A stretch of 64,000 bases of DNA from an uncultured Acetatifactor sp. (GTDB lineage Bacteria; Bacillota; Clostridia; Lachnospirales; Lachnospiraceae): contig CAJTXE010000001.1 of NCBI GenBank assembly GCA_910580225.1, forward strand, positions 248,809-312,808. The letters run 5' to 3'. How positions within the stretch are numbered: position 1 is the stretch's first letter; each line of letters starts with the position of its first letter. The translations under genes and the position numbers were made by a program. Shown piece after piece: positions 34,986 through 44,045 of the stretch. Under the pieces are notes generated by a model, which was not told the DNA's origin, searched no databases, and saw only the letters and a program-made list of their open reading frames with translations.

Positions 34986-35831
34986 ATGGGGCTGACGCAT
35001 GAAGGATTCAAGAGGCAGGATATTGTATTTAATGGGAAGAATGTGCAGATGATACAGAACACAGAAACGGCAGTGAATAAAAGGGAAATAACTTTTACTA
35101 AGAAAGGCGGAAAGAAAATCCGGGGCCGGATCTATCTGCCGGAAAATCGGGATCGTAAGCTTCCTATCGTGATATTCTGCCATGGCTTCGGCAGCAATTT
35201 CCGGGAGTTAATGCATCATGGGGACGGCTTCGCAGAAGCAGGCATCTGCTGTCTGTTCTTCGACTTTTGCGGAGGCGGGCCGGAGTCTGTCAGCGACGGT
35301 TCCATGGAGGAAATGACGGTGGACACGGAGTGCGAAGATTTGCGGACAGTCGTCGCCTGTGTGAAGGATCTGGAATATGTGGATCCGGAACGGATTTTTC
35401 TGCAGGGAGAGAGTATGGGAGGACTGGTTAGCGCACTGGTGGCTGCGGAATGTCCGGAGGATGTGAAGGCTCTGGTGTTATGGTATCCGGCCTTTGTAAT
35501 TCCGGACGATGCCGCGAAACGATATAAAGCCGAGGTGGGGGAAATCCTCGGTATGCGTGTGGGAGAAGCTTTTGACCGGGAGGCCAGGAAGATCGATGTA
35601 TATAAAAAGATTCCTGTTTATCATGGGCCGGTTTTGATGATCCATGGGGATCAGGACCCTATTGTGTCCCTTGAATGGTCCGAGAGGGCTTTGGCCGTTT
35701 ATAAAGATGTCAGACTTATCGTCATTCCCCATGCGGGCCATGGTTTTGAAGGAGCAGACAGCATTGCAGCCCGGAACCATTCCATTGTGTTTTTCAGGGA
35801 GCGGACAGGATCAGCTCCATTTTTGTGTTGA
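34986..35831 (+). CDS. Alpha/beta hydrolase
   Basis: This 281-residue protein has the alpha/beta hydrolase order: oxyanion segment VIFCHGFGSN, nucleophile Ser in GESMGG, an Asp in MIHGDQDPIV and the catalytic His in AGHGFEGAD. No signal peptide is present, so it is intracellular. It is likely an esterase, thioesterase or dipeptidyl-peptidase-like hydrolase; the substrate is unknown. The start is uncertain: ATG 34986 has only a weak site, and GTG 35043 or ATG 35049, nearer the conserved REITFTKKGGKKIRG, are alternatives. The tandem repeat array begins 38 bases after its stop. Confidence 0.82.
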   Translation: MGLTHEGFKRQDIVFNGKNVQMIQNTETAVNKREITFTKKGGKKIRGRIYLPENRDRKLPIVIFCHGFGSNFRELMHHGDGFAEAGICCLFFDFCGGGPESVSDGSMEEMTVDTECEDLRTVVACVKDLEYVDPERIFLQGESMGGLVSALVAAECPEDVKALVLWYPAFVIPDDAAKRYKAEVGEILGMRVGEAFDREARKIDVYKKIPVYHGPVLMIHGDQDPIVSLEWSERALAVYKDVRLIVIPHAGHGFEGADSIAARNHSIVFFRERTGSAPFLC

Positions 35832-35869
35832 AATTTCGGGATATGGGACAGGCGGACTTTTCCGGGAAG

Positions 35870-36237
35870 CCGGGGCTGCAGGCAGCAAGGGCGACGGAGG
35901 AGGCATAGAATGCGGAAGCAGCCGCAGGCCGTAAGGGTCGGCGCCGCAGGAAGCATGGAACGTAAAAAGCGGAAGCAGCTGCAGGTAGCAAGGGGCGACG
36001 GAGGAGGCATAGAATGCGGAAGCAGCCGCAGGCAGCAAGGGGCGGCGCCGCAGGAAGCATGAAACGTAAAAAGCGGAAGCAGCCGCAGGCAGCAAGGGCC
36101 GGCGCCGCAGGAGGCATGGAACGTGGAAAAGGCGGAAGCAGCCGCAGGCCGTAAGGGCCGACGCCGCAGGAAGCATGGAACGTAAAAAGCGGAGGCAGCT
36201 GCAGGCAGCGTGACATAAGCGGCAGGAGACATAGCAG
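35870..36237 (+). repeat. Tandem array of 47-59 bp repeats
   Basis: Units begin at 35912, 35969, 36016, 36073, 36132 and 36189, with a partial one before. Each opens GCGGAAGCAGCCGCAGG or a near copy, which can fold (GCGG/CCGC). Two tails alternate: one ends GGAGGCATAGAAT (47 bp), the other CGCCGCAGGAAGCATGGAAC then GTAAAAA (57 bp). Most units end in a Shine-Dalgarno-like run followed by ATG and basic codons, and the last merges into the true start of the acyltransferase gene at 36238. This fills the 406-base gap; long minus-strand frames through it are artefacts of the repeat. Confidence 0.85.
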
Positions 36238-37461
36238 ATGAAAGGGAACGAGGGGCAGATCGAGAGACATATTGATGTTTTGGATGGGGTGAGAGCGTTT
36301 GGAGTCGGCTTTGTGGTATGGTTTCATTTCTGGCAGCAGAGCTGGATTACGCCGAATCTGGGGTTCCCATCAGGTCTGGGCAGATATCTGGGAATCCAGG
36401 GATTCAATCTGGAATTGTTTGTAAGATACGGTTTTCAGTTTGTAGATCTTTTGATTTTATTAAGTGCTTTCTGCAATTTTTACCCTTATGCCAGATCCAT
36501 TCTTTTACAGGAACCCTGGCCGGATACAAAACAATTTTATCTGAAGAGGGCTGTCAGGATACTGCCGTCCTACTATCTCTGTCTGGCAGTGACGCTGCTT
36601 GTAATGGTTGTGGAAGGGACGGCTGCAGAGGCCTTTTCCTGGAAGGATTTGCTGATGCATCTGTTCTGCATGGGGCCGCTGTTTCCCGAAACATATGCAG
36701 GTACGGGATTTAACGGCGTATTGTGGACCGTGCAGATTGAAGTATTCTATTATCTTTTGATGCCGTGGATTGCGAAGGCGTTCCGCAGATGGCCCGTGAC
36801 GGTATGTACCGGATTGTGGGCATGCGGGCTCATTGCCGCAAACTATATTGTGTGTGAGAAGGCGGATAAAATCGGCATGCTGGTAAATCACTTCGCCACC
36901 TTTGCGGGATGCTATGCAAACGGTATGTTGTTATGCATGCTTTACCTGACTTTTAAAGGGTTCCATGGGGAGAATCAATATACCCGGCTGACTGCCACAG
37001 GGGTGGTTTTTGCAGTTATTTTTTTCCTGGGGAAGCAGATGCAGCAATTGGGAGCAGGAGAACGGCAGATCGTACAGCTTCAGGGAAGATTTGAATTGTC
37101 GCTGCTTTTTTCCTGTCTGATTCTGGCGCTTCCCTTTGCTTCAGGATGGATGAAATTCCTCTTTTCCAATAAAGCGGCTAAGGGACTGGCAGCCATTTCC
37201 TATAATCTCTACATATGGCACCAATATATAGCAGTAAAATGCAAAACCTGGCGGATTCCGTACTGGGAAGGCGATACGCCGCCCAATATGCTGTGGGACA
37301 GGGCCTGGATGCAGAACTACCAGATGCTGGTCCTGGTGCTGGCTTTGGCCGCCGCCATTCTCCTGACATACGGCTTCGAAAGGCCAATGGCTGCATTTCT
37401 GATGAAATGCAGGGACCGAACAGACAGGGGGAACGATGAGAGCATTGGGAAGAGTGCGTAA
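36238..37461 (+). CDS. Acyltransferase family 3 membrane protein
   Basis: This 407-residue polytopic protein is of the OafA/acyltransferase-3 type, which acylates sugars or wall polymers at the membrane. The conserved start is IDVLDGVRAFGVGFVVWFHF, with the His of the family's active-site region in WFHFW. Later segments include LKRAVRILPSYYLCLAVTLL and NGVLWTVQIEVFYYLLMPW, which is strongly typical, and about ten membrane helices are predicted. The C-terminal tail (KCRDRTDRGN) is basic and cytoplasmic. The start at 36238 follows GGCAGGAGACATAGCAG, the last degenerate unit of the repeat array. It opens the glycan region. Confidence 0.85.
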   Translation: MKGNEGQIERHIDVLDGVRAFGVGFVVWFHFWQQSWITPNLGFPSGLGRYLGIQGFNLELFVRYGFQFVDLLILLSAFCNFYPYARSILLQEPWPDTKQFYLKRAVRILPSYYLCLAVTLLVMVVEGTAAEAFSWKDLLMHLFCMGPLFPETYAGTGFNGVLWTVQIEVFYYLLMPWIAKAFRRWPVTVCTGLWACGLIAANYIVCEKADKIGMLVNHFATFAGCYANGMLLCMLYLTFKGFHGENQYTRLTATGVVFAVIFFLGKQMQQLGAGERQIVQLQGRFELSLLFSCLILALPFASGWMKFLFSNKAAKGLAAISYNLYIWHQYIAVKCKTWRIPYWEGDTPPNMLWDRAWMQNYQMLVLVLALAAAILLTYGFERPMAAFLMKCRDRTDRGNDESIGKSA

Positions 37462-37589
37462 AACATGCCGTAGAACCATTCCGTTTCCCGAAAGCGAATG
37501 GTCCAGGCGGTAGAACCATTGGATGATTTTTCCGAAGAGTGAGTAAGTAAGTCCATCGATGCACGCCGGAGGAGCCGGATGTATGGCGG

Positions 37590-39779
37590 TCACTGGGAGG
37601 ATGCAGAGGGCACCCGGTACAGTACCGCATCGCCTTGGGAGAACACTTCTTCAAAGCAGGTTTGAAAGGATGTTTCCTCCACGGTATAATCGTTTCGCTC
37701 ATAATTAGAGATGACTACATAGTCTACGTTGTATTTTTCAAATAATTCCATGTGTTCCAGAGGGGCCTCATACATGAGGCGCAGATCACTTTTTCGTTCT
37801 GTGGTATCCAGACCGTGAAAATAGAGAAAAACATCAGCACCGCATACAATATTGCGTCCTGAAAGAGAGGCGATCTCGTTGTTGTGGCGGGTACTCGTCA
37901 GATAGACTGCATCGGGAGGTGTCTGTGTCTCCGCATATTCTGCCAGGGCTGTCTGGGAGGCAGAGTAAAGCTGATAATCAGAGACAATTTCCCGTCCCAG
38001 GGTCAGCAGTGCAGAAAATACGGCAAAAAACAGGATGCTGACGGCCCACATCCACAGGAGGGCAGAAGCTCCGCTGCGGGTGGTGAGGGAGAGGAGCTTT
38101 CTGAAGACTGCAACTACACAGTCGGATGCGCCGATACATAGAAGAAGGTATGCCGCATACAGGAGTTTGTTGTTGTCATAAGGATTGGGCGTAAATACCA
38201 CCAGTTCGCTGATCCACCACAGGAAAAGCCCAGGCAGGAAGAGAGGGGCTTTTTTGCGGTCACAGGAACAGACTCCTGCAGTGATGAGCAGCAGGGGTAT
38301 TCCTAGATTTTTCAGATAAAACCACAAATAAAATTCACCCTGGTTGCCCCAGTTAAAGTGTCCTCTCACAAAACCGCCCTGGGAGACCTGGCCAAAGGTC
38401 CAGAAGAACAGCTGGGGCAGCGCCAGCAGCAGAATACAGGCCAGATAGATTCCCCAGCGGGTCAGCAGTTCCTTCGGGCCGTATTTGTGCACATACCGGA
38501 CAAGCAGCAGGAGGCCGAAGAGAAAAGCGGCGGCAAAAGGGAGTATACCCATTGCCATGAGCGCCGTTGGGGAAAGCAGTCCCAGGCGGTGCAGTTGCTG
38601 TACCAGGCACATGGTCAGCAAGAACAGGACCAGGATCCATGGGCCGGGATGCCGAAAAATCCGCCCCAAAGGAGAGGATTTTTTCCCCGGGGAAGGGTAT
38701 AGATTCCGGTACAGCCACAGAAGCATCCATACAGCGCTGATGATGCCTATGCTTAAGAAGGAATGGGTATGGATCATGGGCAGGGCGGCAGCGGACAGTC
38801 CTGCAGGCAGAAACAGGTCCCGGCGGTTTTGGAATACTGCCCGATACAGCATCCACAAAGCCGGGAAAAGGACTGCATACCCGAACAGGGTGGCCCGCTG
38901 GGGCAGAAGCATGTCGGCGATGAGATTTACCCAGCGGATGTTTTGGTCTACCAGGTTTGTGGGCGTCGTATAAAAGCCGGTAAAAATATCGGAAAACCGA
39001 TAAGGCGATTCGCCTCCCCAGTCCGTAAAATAAGTAAATCCCAATCCGCCGTTGAGGAAAAACAGCAGAAGTGCCAGCAGGGCGGCAGAACCGGCCTTTC
39101 GGCGGGGAGAATCCGACACCGTCCCGGCAAACAGGTACACGGCGGTAAATATCTGCGCCATGGCAAAAAGCATTGGCAGTATGTAGGCATAGCGCAGGGA
39201 GGCGCCGAATAAAAGCGGGCTGGAGGAGACACTGTCGGAAAGGAAGGGATAGGACAGCCTGGTTCCCGGCAGAATGGAGTAGTCCGGAGGAAATGCCGCC
39301 TGCCGTGCCAGACTGGTGATGAATCCCAGATGCATATTCATATCTCCATAGGTACATTGTCCGGTATGGAGACTGCCGTTTTCCATCGGCAGCAGGGTAT
39401 GGGTATGGAGCAGATAGCCCCAGAGTATCATCATACAGAAAAAACAGACCAGAAAGGCGCCGTGTCTGATTACCCCGGCAGAGAGCTGACGGAGAGAAGG
39501 CAGAGGGCGGTGCTGGCTGTACAGTTTTCCGACGGCAACAACGAACATCGGCAGGGTCAGAAACAGGGCAAGCAGATGAGCCGCCAGGGTGAAATCCAGA
39601 ACAAAGGCCGATAATATGGGCAGCCAGGTGACCAGAAGGGAGCCGGCCACGCTTCCCATAAGCAGTCGGGAGAGAAGAGACTCCCGGCGGAATAGGAGGA
39701 ATACAAAAGCCAGTCCGGCCAGTTGAAAATAAACATAATACATGGTTGCCGCCAGATTACCTGTCATCGTACCGTACAT
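37590..39779 (-). CDS. Large multi-pass membrane protein, GT-C-like
   Basis: This 729-residue protein has about 14-16 hydrophobic helices and a C-terminal outer domain of about 110 residues (LAEYAETQTPPDAVYLTS, FEKYNVDYVVISNYERND). This layout, with a soluble C-terminal segment resembling others in GT-C glycosyltransferases and uncharacterised cell-envelope proteins, suggests a lipid-linked sugar transferase (inference). GDMNMHLGFI in the first outer loop carries an Asp in the place where GT-C enzymes have their catalytic acid. No specific family was recognised with certainty. It is transcribed alone from a good promoter, divergent from the pyrophosphorylase gene. The 37462-37589 gap holds a 7-bp inverted repeat (ACCATTC/GAATGGT) without a T-run. 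Confidence 0.6.
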   Translation of the reverse strand: MYGTMTGNLAATMYYVYFQLAGLAFVFLLFRRESLLSRLLMGSVAGSLLVTWLPILSAFVLDFTLAAHLLALFLTLPMFVVAVGKLYSQHRPLPSLRQLSAGVIRHGAFLVCFFCMMILWGYLLHTHTLLPMENGSLHTGQCTYGDMNMHLGFITSLARQAAFPPDYSILPGTRLSYPFLSDSVSSSPLLFGASLRYAYILPMLFAMAQIFTAVYLFAGTVSDSPRRKAGSAALLALLLFFLNGGLGFTYFTDWGGESPYRFSDIFTGFYTTPTNLVDQNIRWVNLIADMLLPQRATLFGYAVLFPALWMLYRAVFQNRRDLFLPAGLSAAALPMIHTHSFLSIGIISAVWMLLWLYRNLYPSPGKKSSPLGRIFRHPGPWILVLFLLTMCLVQQLHRLGLLSPTALMAMGILPFAAAFLFGLLLLVRYVHKYGPKELLTRWGIYLACILLLALPQLFFWTFGQVSQGGFVRGHFNWGNQGEFYLWFYLKNLGIPLLLITAGVCSCDRKKAPLFLPGLFLWWISELVVFTPNPYDNNKLLYAAYLLLCIGASDCVVAVFRKLLSLTTRSGASALLWMWAVSILFFAVFSALLTLGREIVSDYQLYSASQTALAEYAETQTPPDAVYLTSTRHNNEIASLSGRNIVCGADVFLYFHGLDTTERKSDLRLMYEAPLEHMELFEKYNVDYVVISNYERNDYTVEETSFQTCFEEVFSQGDAVLYRVPSASSQ

Positions 39780-39817
39780 AATATTGTCCTTTCTTCGTGC
39801 CTTGATGGAATAATGGT

Positions 39818-39846
39818 ATTATAGCAAAAGATTTTCTTCCCGACAA
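39818..39846 (-). promoter_or_regulatory. Promoter of the GT-C-like gene
   Basis: Minus strand: TTGTCG (39846-39841), 17 bases, TATAAT (39823-39818), about 40 bases before the gene. Confidence 0.75.
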
Positions 39847-39881
39847 TGAAAATCTGCTTCGGGAAAAGCGGGCATAAAAAG

Positions 39882-39910
39882 TTGCTGTAGGAGAGAAAAT
39901 TTGGTATACT
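39882..39910 (+). promoter_or_regulatory. Promoter of the UAP1-type pyrophosphorylase gene
   Basis: TTGCTG (39882-39887), 17 bases, TATACT (39905-39910), 43 bases before the start. It is back-to-back with the minus-strand promoter. Confidence 0.7.
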
Positions 39911-39953
39911 GAACTTATATGGAACCCAAGGGGAAGAGAGAAAGGAGTAAAAA

Positions 39954-41186
39954 ATGGGTGTACAATTATCACAGGCAAGAGAGAAGCTGGAAAAGTATGG
40001 TCAGACACATGTGCTGAAGTATTACGAAGAGCTGTCCGGGATAGAACAGGAAGCGCTCCTTGCCCAGATCGGGAATGCAGACATGGAGATGATCGATTCC
40101 TGCAGACATCAGGAAGAACTGCTGAAAAGAGGTGTGATTACGCCGCTTGCCGCCATGCAGCTGGAAGAGATAGAGACGTACAGGGAAAGCTTCACCGCCA
40201 CCGGGCTGGAAGCCATTCGCGGGGGGAAAGTGGGTGCCGTGCTTCTGGCCGGCGGTATGGGGACAAGACTTGGCTCCGACGATCCCAAGGGTGTATACAA
40301 TGTGGGGATCACAAAAAAGCTCTATATTTTTGAATGTCTTATCGGTAATTTGCTGGATGTGGTGCGGGAGGCGGATGCCTGGCTCCACCTTTTTGTGATG
40401 ACCAGCGACAAGAACCATGAGGCCACTGTGAGTTTCCTGAAGGAACATGGCTTTTTTGGATACAGGGAGGAGTATGTCCATTTCTTTCAGCAGAAAATGG
40501 CCCTGGCCGTTGACTACGAGGGAAAGATCTTTCTGGAGGAAAAAGGAAAGATGGCCAGCTCTCCCAACGGAAACGGCGGCTGGTTTATTTCTCTGAAGGA
40601 GGCGGGACTGCTGGATCTGATTCACAGGGAAGGAATCCAGTGGCTGAATGCTTTTGCGGTGGACAATGTGCTTCAGAGGATTGGGGATCCCTGCTTTGTG
40701 GGCGCTGTCATTCAGAAAAACTGTATGGCAGGAGCAAAGGTAGTCAGAAAGGTGACACCGGATGAGAAGGTGGGGGCGATCTGTCTGGAGGACGGAAAGC
40801 CCTCCATCGTGGAGTACTATGATATGACAGAAGAGCTGCTGGAGGCAAAAGATGAGAAGGGAGAATCTGCCTATAATTTCGGCGTGATTCTGAATTATCT
40901 GTTCTATGTGGAGGAGCTGGAGCGGATTGTGTCCCAGAGCCTGCCGCTGCATGTGGTGGAGAAGAAGATCCCTTATATCAATGAAGTCGGTCAGCTGGTG
41001 AAGCCGGAAGCGCCCAATGGCTATAAATTCGAGAACCTGATCCTAGACATGATCCATCAGGTGGGAAGCTGTCTGCCCTTTGAAGTGGTGCGGGAGAAGG
41101 AATTTGCCCCGATCAAGAACAAGACCGGAATCGATTCGGTGGAGAGTGCCCAAGCGCTGCTGCGCAGAAACGGTGTGGAATTGTAA
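39954..41186 (+). CDS. UDP-sugar pyrophosphorylase, eukaryotic UAP1 type
   Basis: This 410-residue enzyme joins UTP and a sugar 1-phosphate to give UDP-sugar and pyrophosphate. It has the UDPGP-family nucleotide loop VLLAGGMGTRLGSDDPKG (about 96-113), the uridine/sugar segment FAVDNVLQRIGDP, VVEYYD-like SIVEYYDMTEE, and a KNKTGIDSVESAQ tail. This matches the UAP1/AGX class typical of eukaryotes, not the bacterial GlmU fold. Some Clostridia carry such enzymes. The substrate could be GlcNAc-1-P, GalNAc-1-P or a hexose phosphate. The adjacent galE suggests UDP-glucose/galactose or their N-acetyl forms. AAGGAG lies before the start. Confidence 0.85.
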   Translation: MGVQLSQAREKLEKYGQTHVLKYYEELSGIEQEALLAQIGNADMEMIDSCRHQEELLKRGVITPLAAMQLEEIETYRESFTATGLEAIRGGKVGAVLLAGGMGTRLGSDDPKGVYNVGITKKLYIFECLIGNLLDVVREADAWLHLFVMTSDKNHEATVSFLKEHGFFGYREEYVHFFQQKMALAVDYEGKIFLEEKGKMASSPNGNGGWFISLKEAGLLDLIHREGIQWLNAFAVDNVLQRIGDPCFVGAVIQKNCMAGAKVVRKVTPDEKVGAICLEDGKPSIVEYYDMTEELLEAKDEKGESAYNFGVILNYLFYVEELERIVSQSLPLHVVEKKIPYINEVGQLVKPEAPNGYKFENLILDMIHQVGSCLPFEVVREKEFAPIKNKTGIDSVESAQALLRRNGVEL

Positions 41187-41195
41187 TATAACATT

Positions 41196-41223
41196 TTGAC
41201 AGTTTCCCGCAACATAATAATAT
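41196..41223 (+). promoter_or_regulatory. Promoter of galE
   Basis: TTGACA (41196-41201), 16 bases, TAATAT (41218-41223), beginning just after the pyrophosphorylase stop. A second possible one, TTGAGA, 17 bases, TATTCT, lies just downstream. The leader is about 130 bases. Confidence 0.6.
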
Positions 41224-41362
41224 TGAGAAAATCAGCTGTATCACGTATTCTGTAGGAGAAAAGAAAACATACGATAGAAGTCCGGGTCAGCGGATTTCCA
41301 TTGTCAGAAGTGATGAGCGCGGTGGGGCTTAGAGAGACAGACCGTGCGGAAAAGAGGGTGCG

Positions 41363-42379
41363 ATGAAGATTTTGGTCACAGGCGGCGCCGGATATATCGG
41401 CAGCCATACGGTAGTGGAACTGCAGCAGGAAGGTTATGATGTGGTAGTGGTGGATAACCTGAGCAATGCCAGCGAGAAGTCCCTGGAGCGGGTGGAGGCG
41501 ATTACCGGGAAGAAGGTTCCTTTTTACAAGGCAGATATTCTGGACCGGGAGGCCCTGGAGGAAATCTTTACAAAGGAAGCGGTAGATGCGGTGATTCACT
41601 TCGCCGGCCTGAAGGCGGTGGGTGAATCCGTTCAGAAGCCGTGGGAATACTATGAGAACAATATCGCCGGTACGCTCACACTGGTGGATGTGATGAGAAA
41701 GCACGGAGTAAAAAATATCATCTTCTCTTCCAGCGCTACCGTGTACGGCAATCCGGCAGTTATCCCCATCACCGAGGACTGTCCCAAGGGAGAGTGCACC
41801 AATCCTTACGGCTGGACCAAATCCATGCTGGAGCAGATTCTGACGGATATCCAGAAGGCGGATCCGGAGTGGAATGTGATATTGCTGCGTTACTTTAACC
41901 CCATCGGCGCACATAAGAGCGGTACCATGGGTGAGAATCCCAACGGTATTCCCAACAATCTGATGCCTTATATCACACAGGTAGCAGTAGGAAAGCTGCC
42001 CCAGCTGGGCATCTTCGGAGATGATTATGACACTCCGGACGGCACGGGTGTGAGAGATTATATTCATGTAGTCGATTTGGCGGCGGGACATGTGAAGGCG
42101 CTGAAGAAGATTGAGGAAAAGGCAGGACTGAAGATTTACAATCTGGGTACCGGTGTGGGCTACAGTGTACTGGATCTGGTGAAAAATTTCGAGGCGGCAA
42201 CGGGTGTAAAGGTTCCCTATGTGATCAAGCCCAGACGGGCAGGGGATATTGCAGCCTGCTATTCCGATGCAGGGCGTGCAAAGGAAGAACTGGGCTGGGC
42301 GGCCCAGAGGGGTGTCCGGGAGATGTGCGAGGATTCCTGGAGATGGCAGAAGAATAATCCCAACGGGTATGAGGCATAG
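41363..42379 (+). CDS. galE: UDP-glucose 4-epimerase
   Basis: This 338-residue SDR-type epimerase interconverts UDP-glucose and UDP-galactose, and often the N-acetyl forms. It has the NAD loop GGAGYIGSH (7-15), [10 protein letters not shown], the [10 protein letters not shown] segment, the Ser in FSSSATVYG, the catalytic Tyr and Lys in NPYGWTKSM, and RYFNPIGAH. Length and motifs match E. coli GalE closely. It follows the UAP1-type gene and precedes a glycosyltransferase, so it probably supplies UDP-sugars for surface glycans. Confidence 0.95.
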   Translation: MKILVTGGAGYIGSHTVVELQQEGYDVVVVDNLSNASEKSLERVEAITGKKVPFYKADILDREALEEIFTKEAVDAVIHFAGLKAVGESVQKPWEYYENNIAGTLTLVDVMRKHGVKNIIFSSSATVYGNPAVIPITEDCPKGECTNPYGWTKSMLEQILTDIQKADPEWNVILLRYFNPIGAHKSGTMGENPNGIPNNLMPYITQVAVGKLPQLGIFGDDYDTPDGTGVRDYIHVVDLAAGHVKALKKIEEKAGLKIYNLGTGVGYSVLDLVKNFEAATGVKVPYVIKPRRAGDIAACYSDAGRAKEELGWAAQRGVREMCEDSWRWQKNNPNGYEA

Positions 42380-42431
42380 CAGGACTGTCCGGAAGTAAGC
42401 GGATGATTGTGAAAGGAAGAGGGAGTAGATC

Positions 42432-44045
42432 ATGTGGAAAAAATCGCGAAAAGGAAACATATCCCTGAGACAGATTCTCCCTCTTCTGATTCTGCTCCTG
42501 GGCGCAGTACTGCGTCTGGCAGCGCTGGGGAAGGTTCCGGGAGGGCTTCATCAGGATGAAGCTCTTACTTCCTGGAACGCTTTTGCACTCTTTCAGGAGG
42601 GAATTGATTCTGACGGAAACCGTTTTCCGGTCTATGTAGCCGGATGGGGGGACGGACAGAGTGCACTCTATGCGTGGCTTCTGATTCCCATTATTGCTTT
42701 GACCGGAGGAGGGACTGCTTCTCCTTTTTTCAGTCGCCTGCCTCAGGCCCTGGTGGGCATTTTCACGCTGTGGGCAGTTTACTGCCTGATGAAGCGCCTG
42801 TTTCGGTATCAGACCGCCGTGTGGAGTCTGTTTCTTCTGGCAGTATGTCCCTGGCATATCATGCTGTCCCGGTGGGGGCTGGAGGCGAATCTGGCGCCTG
42901 GCTTTTTGATCTTCGGGCTGTGTTTCTTTGTCCGGGGGCTGGAGGAAAAGAAATTTCTGCTGTTGTCCGGCTTTTTTTACGGCCTAAGCCTGTATTGTTA
43001 TGCTGTGATCTGGCCCATTGTACCCTTTGTGCTATTGCTGCAGGTCCTTTACTGCCTTCGGCATAAGAAGCTGCAGATTGACAGATGGAGCCTTGGCTCT
43101 GCCGGAATTCTGTTTGTCATGGCGCTGCCGCTGCTTTTGTTTCTGCTGGTCAATTCCGAACTCATTCCGGAAATCTGCCTTCCCTTTATGACCATTCCCC
43201 GAATGACGGGCTATCGGGGCGGTGAGGTGGCCCTTCAGCCCTCGCGGATGTGGGCAAACCTGCGCACCGCGCTGTCGCTGCTTCGGCGGCAGAATATCGG
43301 CAGTCCTTATGATATTCTGCTCCCATGGGGCCTGTTCTATGATTTGGGACGTATTTTTATTGTCATCGGCACAGGGACTTTGCTGTGGCGGCTGTTTTGC
43401 AGCTTCCGGAGCAGAACCTTTGCCGGGGAATTTATTCTGTTTGCCCAGCTGGCCGGAGGCGGGCTGAACTGTCTGCTGGTGAGAGCCGTTCTCCACCAGA
43501 TTAATTCTCTCTACATTCCGCTGGTGCTGGCGGAAGCTTACGGTGTCTGGACTGTTACAAGGTTTCTGTATGAAAGAAAAGCAGTTCTGGGACAGCTGGC
43601 CGTTTCGGCGGTTACTGCAGGGTATGTCCTCTGCCTGATTTTGTTTCAGAGAGATTATTATACAGAGTATCGCCAGCTGGTGGGGGCGTATTTTACAGAA
43701 GGCCTGAAAGAATGTGTTTCTTTTGCCTGGGAGCAGTGTGAAGAAAAGGGAATCTCCACCATAACGGCGGAAAAGGGAGCTCAATGGCCCCGGCTGCTGC
43801 TTTATACTGAGACGCTTCCCTCGGAATATCTGGCTTCCGTGGTATACGATGTGCCGCCGGCACCTGCAAGTTTTGAGACAAAGGGAATCCGCATCAATAC
43901 CAGAATTCATTATGACAGCATCAGCCAGGACAGTATTTATATTCTATATTATACGGATATTCCCGTGTTTGAGGCGGATTTTGAACTTACCTCATTTCAG
44001 GACTGGTATGTGGCGGTTCCCCGTCAGCGCGGTCAGTCCCCCTGA
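42432..44045 (+). CDS. GT39/ArnT-like membrane glycosyltransferase
   Basis: This 537-residue GT-C protein has about 11-12 membrane helices and a C-terminal outer domain of about 130 residues. The first outer loop carries GGLHQDEALTSWNA, where Asp-Glu matches the catalytic motif of PMT/ArnT-type enzymes that use polyprenyl-phosphate sugars. Next come WGDGQSALYAWLLIPIIAL and VCPWHIMLSRWGLEANL, both typical of ArnT. It would add a sugar to a wall polymer or protein outside the membrane. The last 13 bases of the gene overlap the end of the convergent gene at 44033. Confidence 0.78.
   Translation: MWKKSRKGNISLRQILPLLILLLGAVLRLAALGKVPGGLHQDEALTSWNAFALFQEGIDSDGNRFPVYVAGWGDGQSALYAWLLIPIIALTGGGTASPFFSRLPQALVGIFTLWAVYCLMKRLFRYQTAVWSLFLLAVCPWHIMLSRWGLEANLAPGFLIFGLCFFVRGLEEKKFLLLSGFFYGLSLYCYAVIWPIVPFVLLLQVLYCLRHKKLQIDRWSLGSAGILFVMALPLLLFLLVNSELIPEICLPFMTIPRMTGYRGGEVALQPSRMWANLRTALSLLRRQNIGSPYDILLPWGLFYDLGRIFIVIGTGTLLWRLFCSFRSRTFAGEFILFAQLAGGGLNCLLVRAVLHQINSLYIPLVLAEAYGVWTVTRFLYERKAVLGQLAVSAVTAGYVLCLILFQRDYYTEYRQLVGAYFTEGLKECVSFAWEQCEEKGISTITAEKGAQWPRLLLYTETLPSEYLASVVYDVPPAPASFETKGIRINTRIHYDSISQDSIYILYYTDIPVFEADFELTSFQDWYVAVPRQRGQSP

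Noticed and set aside
35870..36237. CRISPR array
   Set aside because: Units are contiguous and of two lengths with no unique spacers, and no cas genes are present.
35699..36327. Three long minus-strand frames with repeated Cys/Pro/Ala/Phe words
   Set aside because: They translate the tandem repeat array backwards; the composition is that of repeat DNA and there is no ribosome binding site.
37462..37589. Intrinsic terminator between the acyltransferase and the GT-C-like gene
   Set aside because: An inverted repeat (ACCATTC/GAATGGT) is present, but with mismatches inside and no T-run.
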